Source: Actinoplanes liguriensis (GTDB taxonomy: Bacteria; Actinomycetota; Actinomycetes; Mycobacteriales; Micromonosporaceae). Taken from it: a stretch of DNA of 14,578 nt. The stretch covers positions 9,420 to 23,997 of the forward strand of contig KL571208.1 of NCBI GenBank assembly GCA_000715855.1, in the 5' to 3' direction. This document shows, piece by piece, positions 1 through 9,000 of the stretch. Below the pieces are notes generated by a model. The model was not told the origin of the DNA and made no database searches. It was given only the letters and a program-made list of their open reading frames with translations. Numbering within the stretch: the first letter of the stretch is position 1; each line of letters opens with the position of its first letter. A program made the position numbers and the translations under genes.

Positions 1-3000
1 GCCAGCCGCTGGTCGATGAAGGCGAACTCGCTGGACGTCTCCCTCGGCGTGGCCGGCGCGAAGGCGAAGACCGCCGCGAAGACCCCGGCCACCGCGTCGC
101 CCCCGTCCTCGGTGCCTCCCTCGACCACGCCGTCGGCATCACCGTCGGCCGCGCCGTCCGGCGCTCCCTCGGTCTCGCCTTCGGCGGCGTCGTCCGTCCC
201 GGCGGCACAGTCCGCCCCGGCCTCGCCGTCTGCGCCGACGCCGGCGGCGGTCACCGTGCCGGACCCGCTGGTCTCGATGGAACTGTCCTCCGGCGCCTCG
301 GTCGGCTACGACCTGAATGGTGCCGCCGCGGTCACCCCCACCGTGAAGGACGCCGTCGCCGCGTACCGGGCGGTCCTGCCCGGAACCGACCTCGAGCTGC
401 AGACCTTCGCCAACGGCGTCAAGGAGACCCTGGTCCTGGCGTCGCCGAAGGCCGGCAACGAGTGGGTGTTCCCGCTGCGGCTCGACGGGCTGACCCCGCG
501 GATGGCGGCGGACGGCTCGGTGGAGCTGGTCGGCTCGGACGGCAAGGTGCAGGCGTCGTTCCCGCACGGCTCGATGAAGGACTCGAAGTTCAACCCGCTC
601 AGCGGGGACATGGCCACCTCGTCGGCGGTGAGCATGACGCTGACCGAGGTGAACGGTGAACCGGCGCTGAAGGTCGTCGCCGACCGCAAGTGGCTCGACG
701 ACCCGGCGCGTGTGTATCCGGTGCGGGTCGACCCGACCGTGACCACGGGCGACAGCAGCGACGTTTACGTCGACAACGACTCGGGCACCGGTGCCGCCGA
801 CCAGAACGGTGACAACCTGCCGGTCGGCACCTGGGACGGCACCGCCGCCACGAAGACCCGCTCGTTCATCCACTTCACCGGTGCGACCACGCCGGCGGTC
901 AACCAGCGGATCACCGCGGCGAGCCTGAAGCTGTACCTGACCTGGCAGCTCGACTGCACCCAGGACCGTGCGTTCAACGTGTACGGCGTTGCCGAGGCGT
1001 GGGGCGACACCGCGCTCAGCACGGCGACCTGGCCGGGACCGGACCTGAACGTGCCCGCGGCCGGCTCGCTGACGGTGACCGATCCCGGTGTCGCCTGCAC
1101 GAACACCGGCGCGGACCGCAGCATCGGCAAGTGGGTGACCGTGCCGATGACCAATCTTGCGGTCTTCAACAGCTGGACGTCCGGCACCACGAACAACGGT
1201 CTGGCGCTTGTCGCGGCGTCGGAGACGGACAAGTACGGGTGGAAGCGGTTCACGTCGACGAACTTCGCCTCCGCGGCGTACGAGCCGCAATTGACCTTGA
1301 CCTACACCCCGAACGTGGTGCCGCAGATCGACACGCGGTTCCCGTCGGACAACACCGTGGTGGAAACGCTGACGCCGCAGCTGGTGGCGCGCGGGCACGA
1401 CCCGGACGCGTATCCGAACAAGGGCCTGGACTACGCGTTCACGGTCTATGACAGCGCCGGCAAGACCGTCGTCGCCTCCGGTGCGACGACTTCGAGCTGG
1501 CAGGTGCCGGCCGGAAAACTGGCCTGGAACAGCAGCTATTACTACACGGTCAAGATCGGCGACAAGGTCGGCGCGTCCGCCGAGTCCAACGCCTTCGCTT
1601 TCACCACGCCGGTCCCACAACCACGGCTGACCTCCGATTTGGCGCAGAATCCGGGCGCCGGTTTCGATCCGAACAACGGCAACTACACCACGTCGACCAG
1701 TGACGCTCAGGTCACCGGGGTCGGGCCGTCGCTGGAGATCTCCCGCAGCTACAACAGCCTGGACACTCGCCGGTCGGGGGCGTTCGGTCAGGGCTGGTCG
1801 AGCATTCTGGACGTCAAGGCGACCGAGCGGCCGGACGCGAGTGGCGCGGTGCAGACCGTTGTCATCACGTATCCGAACGGTTCCGAGGTGGCGTTCGGGC
1901 GCAACGCCGACGGTACTTTCACCGCGCCGTCCGGGCGTTATGCGGTGCTGACGCAGAACGGCACGACTGGTTACACCCTGACGGACAAAGACGCTACGCA
2001 GTACGTTTTCAGTGGCGTCGCCGGTAGCAAGGTGTTCCCGATCTCGAAGATCACGGACGCCAACGGCCGATCACTGACTTTCGGGTACGACTCAGCGGGT
2101 CATGTTTCCACGATGACCAACGCGTCGGGCCGCACGCTGACCCTGACCTGGGGCGCGGCGGTCAGCGCCACGGACACGCCGCACGTCGCGACCGTCACCA
2201 CGGACGCGCCCGCGGCCGGTGGCAGTGGTTACACCTGGACGTACGCCTACGCCACCGGTGATCAGCTGACCAGTGTCTGCCCGCCGGGCACGAGCACTGC
2301 CTGCACGACGTACACCTGGGGCAACACCAACAATCAGTACGCGAACACGGTGCTGAACCTGAACCCGTACTCGTACTGGCGCCTCAATGACGCGTCGGGC
2401 GCTTCCGCGGTCAGCAGTGTGCTGACCAACGCCGGGGTGGACAACGGCACCTACAAGAACGTGACGCTCGGTGGTGCCCCGTCACTGGCTGGGTCCGGTG
2501 CCACGACCGCGGCGTTCAACGGCGCTTCCTCGTACGTGCAATTGCCCGGCCGCCTCGTCACGGACGGCTCGTACCAGACGGTCAGCATGTGGTTCAAGAC
2601 CGCGACGACCGGTGGCGTGCTGTTCAGCTACAACAGCAACCCGATCACGAGCACCACCGGTTCGTCGACGTACACGCCGTCGCTGTACGTGGACAAGAAC
2701 GGCTACCTGCGCGGCGAGTTCTGGCAGGGCACCGGCACGACGATCAAGTCGAAGACGACGGTCACCGACAACGCGTGGCACCAGGTGGTGCTCTCCGGCG
2801 TCGGCAGCACCCAGACCATGTACCTGGACAACGTCGCGCAGGGCAGCCTGGCCGGCACGATCACCGTGGCCGGGGCGACCGGATCGGCGTACGAGTACAT
2901 CGGTGCCGGCTTCGTCGGTGGCGGCTGGCCCGACCACGTCAACACCGGCGCCTCGCCGGCCAAGCCGACCTACTTCAACGGGTCCATCGCCGACGTCGGC

Positions 3001-6000
3001 TTCTTCACCAAGGCTTTGACCGGTACGGACGTCGGGCTGCTCTACGCCGCGGCGACCAAGCCGAGCTCGACGATCCAGACCATCACCTCGCCGGGCGGCC
3101 GGGTGCAGGCGCAGGTCGCGGTCAGCAACGTGACCGGGCAGGTCACGTCGGTGACCGATGAGAACGGCGGCACCTGGACGATGGGCAAGCCCACCGTCTC
3201 CGGCAGCAGCAGCGTGTACGCCGCCTCGGTGCTCGGTGGCAAGCCCACCAACTACTGGCGGCTCGGCGAGACCGACGCGGACACCACTGACGCCGTCAAC
3301 GAGGTTGCCGGTGACACCGCTACCTACAACACGGTGACCCTCGGCGGGACCGGCCCGTTCAGTGACTCGACCGCGGCCACCTTCAACGGCACCACCTCGT
3401 CCGTCACGCTGCCGAACACGGTGGCGCCGACCGGCCCGAACTCGGTCGGTGTCTGGTTCAACACCACCGCCACCGGCAAGGTGCTGCTCGCTTCCCAGGC
3501 CGGCGCGATCGGCGAGACCACCGCGCCGGGTCTGCCCACGCTGTGGATCAGCGCCGACGGCAAGCTGCGCGGACTCTCGCCGTCGACCACGCCGACCGGG
3601 CCCATTCGCTCGGCGTACGTCGGTAAGTGTCTTGATGATTATCACGGTGAGACCACAGCGGCCACCAAGATCGAGATCTTCGACTGCAACGACAGTTGGC
3701 CGCAGAACTTCACCCTGGCCGCCGACAGCACGATCCAGTTCCAGGGCAAGTGCCTCGAGGTGGCGGGCGCCGGCAAGGTCGACCGCACCCTGGTGCAGCT
3801 CAACACCTGCACCGCCGGGGTAGGCCAGATCTGGCAGTCCTACAGCGGCGGGTTCCGTAACCCGAACTCCGCCAAGTGCCTCGACCTGCCCGCGCTGCCC
3901 AACTACACGCAGGTGCAGATCTACACCTGCAACAACACCGACTCGCAAAAGTGGACGATGTCGCTGGCCTCGGACACGGTGGTCAACGACGGCAAGTGGC
4001 ACAGCGCGGTCCTGACCTCCACGACCACCAACCAGACGCTCTACCTCGACGGGGTCGCGCAGAGCGGGAGCGGTGCCGTCGCCGGCGCGGCGACGTTCAA
4101 CCCGGGCAACCAGCCGAACGCCTACCTCGGTGCCGGCTTCACCGGCAGCGGCTGGTCGGGTCTGACGGCGAACACCACCTCGTACTACTCGGGCAAGCTG
4201 GCCGAGGCGGCGTTCTATCCGAGCGAGTTGACCGCGGATCAGGTGGCGGCGCAGTTCGAGGCGAGCAAGCAGACGGTTGCGGTCGCGGTCACCACGGTGG
4301 ACACCACGGTCAAGACGATCACCATGCCGGTGAAGAACGTGACCGTCACCGATCCGGGTGGCAAGACGATCGCGTACGCCTATGACCTGATCAACAACCG
4401 GCAGATCGCCGAGACCGATGCGCTGGGCAATGTCACCAAGTACGGCTACGACACGGGCGGCTTCGAGAGCCTGGTGTACGACCCGAACGGGGTGCGGACC
4501 CTCGGCATCCAGGACGCCCGCGGCAACACGATTCAGCAGGTGACCTGCCAGGACCAGTCCGCCAACCGGTGTGCCAGCACGTACTTCGGCTACTACCTGA
4601 ACACGGCGAGCCCGGTCGATCCGCGCAACGACGTGATGATCACCAGTGGTGACGGCCGGTCGAGCGGCAAGGACGACACCACCTACCGCACGACGTACGA
4701 CTACGACGCCAAGGGCAACCCGCTGGGCACCACGGACCCGCTCGGCGGGACCACCAGCACGTTGTTCACGGACGGGACCACCGTCAAGGCGTACGGGTCG
4801 GACACGGTATTTGCTCCGGCGGGTCTGCCGTACCGGATCGTCAACGCCAGCGGCGGCGTGCAACTCATCTCGTACTACGCCAACGGTGACGTGGCACAGG
4901 CGGTCTCGCCGGCCGGCGAGGTGAGCACCTACACCTACGACAAGCTGGGCCGCAAACTCACCGAAACGATCACGACCAGCACGTTCGCGCAGGGCCGTAC
5001 GTCGTCGTTCACCTACGACCCGCAGGGCCGGGTGCTCACCGAGACCGACCCGCCGGTCGACAACCGGGTCACCGGTGGCAAGCACACCGCGGTGACCACC
5101 AACGTCTACGACGCCGACGGCAACATGACGTCGCAGACCCTCTCGGACAGCAGCGGCGGCGATGTCGCGCGCACCCAGACGGTGACGTTCAACAGTCACG
5201 GGCAGAAGCAGTCGCAGACCGACGCGGTCGGCAAGTCGACCAGCTTCACCTACAACGCCTACGGCCAGGTCGTCACCGAGACCGACTCCGACGGCGGGGT
5301 GACCGCGTTCGAGGTCGACGCCGAAGGCAACGTGCTCAGCGAGACGATGAAGGGCTGGACCGGGGACCCGAACAACGCGTCCGCGCCCACCGATCTGATC
5401 ACCGAGACCAACGTGTACGACCCGGCGGGGCGGCTGATCAGCCGTACCGACGCCGAGGGTCGCAAGACCGCGTACACGTACACCGACAACGGGCTGACCG
5501 CGTCCGTCACCGTCTCCAAGGGCAGCGACTCGTACCTGCAGGAGAAGAGCGAGTACGACAACGACGGCAACGTCACCACGCAGTGGACCAACAACGGGGT
5601 CACCAAGACCCAGTTCGCGTATGACAACGCGGGCCGGCAGTACCGGACGACCGTCGACCCGGACGGGGTCAACCGGGTCACGACCAACGAGCTCGACGCG
5701 ACCGGCAATGTGGTCAGCACGATTCAGAAGGTCGGGACCGGCAACGCGCTCAACGCCACCCGCTACCGGTACGACCGTGAGGGCCGGATCACCGCGCAGA
5801 CGGCGTACAACTCCGATCCGGTCACCACCCCGGTCGCCCGCTGGAAGCTGAACCAGTCCAGCGGCAATGACGTGGCCGACAGCTCCGGCAACAATCCGCT
5901 TACCGCGGCCGGTGTCACGTGGACCAACGACACCACCCGCGGCCAAGTCGCCACGTTCGACGGCACCACCGCGGCGATCACCGGCAGCGACGCCTCGGTC

Positions 6001-9000
6001 GACAGCACCCGCCCCTACACCGTCTCGGCGATGGTCAAGCTCGCCGGCAAGAGCACCGACAGCCGGGTCGTCGCCCTGCAGGGCAAGCTCAGCGCACTAC
6101 CGCTCGCCCTCTACTACCAGGCCTCCACCGACCGGTGGCACGTCGCGGTGGCCGCCGAGAAGACCGACGGCAGCATTGCCTGGACCAGCGGTGACGGCAG
6201 CAGCTCGCCGGCCGTGAACACGTGGATCCATCTCGCGGTCGCCGTCGACCCGCAGAACAAGAAGGTCGTCCTCTACGTCAACGGCACCGCCGAGGCCACC
6301 CTTACCGGGACCCAGGCGTTCAACGTCCCCGCGTCCTCCATCCTGATCGGCCGGCCCTACGACAAGATCGGCTTCACCGGCTCGATCTCGGACGTGCAGG
6401 CCTACCAGAGTGCCCTCGACGCCGGACAGGTCGCCGCGATCACCGCAGGCACCGCGCCCGCGGCCGCCGCGACGGTCTCGCGCAGCAGCAACGCCCTCGA
6501 CGAGGGCGGCCTGGTCCTGCACAGCAAGGATCCCCTCGGCAATGTCACCGACATCGACTACGACGAGGCCGAGCGGCCGACGGTCACCACCGCGCCGGCG
6601 GTCACGGCCGAGACGTTCAGCGGGCAGGTCACCGCGCGGCCGGTCAGTTCCGCTGGATACGACACCTTCGGCGACCAGACCGAGAGCCTCGACGCCAATG
6701 GCAACAAGACCTGGTCGATCTACGACCGGGCCGGGCGTGCCGTCGAGACGCATGGCGCGGCCTATGTGACGCCGGGCGGCGTGACGATCAACCCGGTCTC
6801 GTCGGTCGAGTACGACACGCTCGGGCAGACGACCAAGTCGACCGACGAGCTGGGCAACGAGACCACCTACACCTACGACCAGCTCGGTCGGGTCGCCAAG
6901 ACGGTGACGCCCAACGGTGGCGTGACCACGGTTACCTACGACCAGGTGGGCGAGCCGCTGACGGTCAAGGCACCGACCGGCGCGGTCACCTCGATGACCT
7001 ACGACTTCGTGGGCCGCAAGGTCGACGTGACTCAGGCGGTGCGGCAGACATCGCAGGCGCTGACCAGCCACAACACGTACAACACGGCCGGTCTGATCGA
7101 GTCGACGAAGAGCCCGGCCGGGGTGACCGAGAGCTACACCTACAACAACGCCGGCGACCAGCTGACCGTCAAGGACGGCGCCGGGCAGGTCACGACCAGC
7201 GAATACGACGGTCTCGGCCGGGTCACCGGGGTGGTCGCGCCCGACGGCGGCTACCAGACGACGACCTACGACATGCTGGGGCGCGGCACGGCCACGGCCG
7301 CCTACGCCAGCAAGACCAGCAGCACCGCGCTGACCAGCGGCAAGCAGACCTACGACGCCATGGGCAACGTGCTGACCAGCACCGACGGGCTTAACACGGT
7401 CACCTCGTTCACCTATGACCCGACCGGCATGGTGCTCACCGAGAACCAGCCGACCGCGCCCGGCACCTCGATCAAGACCTCTTTCGGGTACGACCTGGCG
7501 GGTAACCGGACGCGGTTCACCGACGGCCGTCAGAACGCGTTCTGGACCACGTACAACAGCTGGAACCTGCCCGAGTCCACGATCGAGCCGGTCACCAGCC
7601 AGTACATCTCCCTGGCCGATCGCAGCTACACGACCACGTACGACGCGGCCGGCCAGGCGGTCAAGCTCACCTCCCCGGGTGGGGTCGAGCAGACCTACGC
7701 GTACGACACGATGGGCAATCTGACCGATCAGACCGGCACCGGGGCCGAGGCTGCCACGTCTGCCCGCAAGTTCAGCTACGACCTGGGTGGGCGGGTCACC
7801 AAGTTCTCCTCGCCCGGCGGCGACAACACGATCGAGTACGACGACCGGAACCTGCCGACGAAGATCACCGGGCCGGCCGGCAACTCGTCGTTCGGCTACA
7901 CCGATGACGGCCTGGTCGCCGCCCGCACCGACGCGGCCGGCACCACCAATTACGTCTACGACAACGCCGACCGGCTGTTCTCGCTGAAGAACACCACCGC
8001 CGGGACTGACCTGACCTACTCCTACGACCAGACGTCGGCGGTCAGCCAGATCACCTACGGCGGCACCGGCAACCGGCGGATCTTCACCTACGACGGTCTG
8101 CACCGCACGACCGGCGACGAGCTGAAGACGTCCGGTGGCACGTCGATCGCGAAGATCAGCTACGAGTGGGACAAGAACAGCAACGAGACGTCGAAGACGA
8201 CCACGAACTTCGGCAGTAACACCACGATCCGAAATGATTACACGTACGACCTGGCGGACCGGCTCACGTCGTGGAACAACGGCACCACGACGATCGGGTA
8301 CACGTACGACGACTCCGGTAACCGGACCGGTAACGGGTCGACGACCTACACCTACGACGAGCGCAACCGCCTGGTCACCGACTCGGCCGGGGTCAGCTAC
8401 GGCTACACGCCGCGCGGCACGCTCAAGAACGTGGTCGGGCCGAACGCGGCCTACACCACTACCTCCGACGCGTTCGATCAGACGGTCAGCCAGTCGTACG
8501 GCGGTGGGACGCAGACCTACGGTTACGACGCGCTGGGCCGGGCGTTGCAGGCCGGGTTCTCCTACACCGGCATGGGTAACGATCTTGCCCAGGATGATTC
8601 CGGGGCCACGTACGTACGCGATCCGGGGTCTGGTCTTGTCGGTGAGGCCTCGGGCGGCAACACACGCCTCGTCTGGACTGACCTGCACGACGACGTGGTC
8701 GGCCAGTTCACCGCCACCGGCACCACGCTGAACGGGTCGACGGTCTACGACCCGCTCGGGGCGGTGCAGACCACGGCCGGGATGATCGGCAACCTCGGGT
8801 ACCAGTCGGAGTACACCGAGAGCACGACCGGGCGGGTCAACATGGCCGCGCGCTGGTACAACAGCGGGACCGGCCAGTTCGACAACCGCGACACCGTCTC
8901 CAACAACCCGGTGCCGGACTCGGTCAGCGCGAACCGCTACCAGTACGCCGACGCCAACCCGATGACCGCAACCGACCCGACCGGCCACTCCAGCTGGTGG

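Larger units (their letters stand above)
1960..8590 (+). repeat. Degenerate YD (Rhs) repeat region
   Basis: Many copies of the YD motif are visible in the translation, for example YDKLGRK, YDPQGRV, YDNAGRQ, YDQLGRV, YDGLGRV, YDMLGRG, YDLAGNR and YDDRNLP. Units are roughly 20 residues and diverged in DNA sequence. They lie in blocks at about 1960-2340, 4300-5820 and 6480-8590, separated by LamG-like insertions. In solved Rhs/TcC proteins these repeats form a beta-strand cocoon that encloses the toxin tip. They are protein repeats, not a CRISPR or satellite array. Confidence 0.9.

Noticed and set aside
139..1620. Minus-strand open frame of 493 codons
   Set aside because: Its translation is Arg-rich with long Arg runs opposite the Ser/Pro/Ala linker. 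It is an antisense artefact.
2482..5946. Very long minus-strand open frame (1154 codons) opposite the Rhs gene
   Set aside because: Its translation is Arg/Gly/Val/Asp-rich low complexity with no domain, as expected for the antisense of a high-GC gene. The plus strand has recognisable Rhs and LamG domains throughout.
1960..8590. CRISPR or satellite interpretation of the repeated segments
   Set aside because: The repetition is at the protein level (YD motifs), variable in DNA sequence and spacing and within one open frame.
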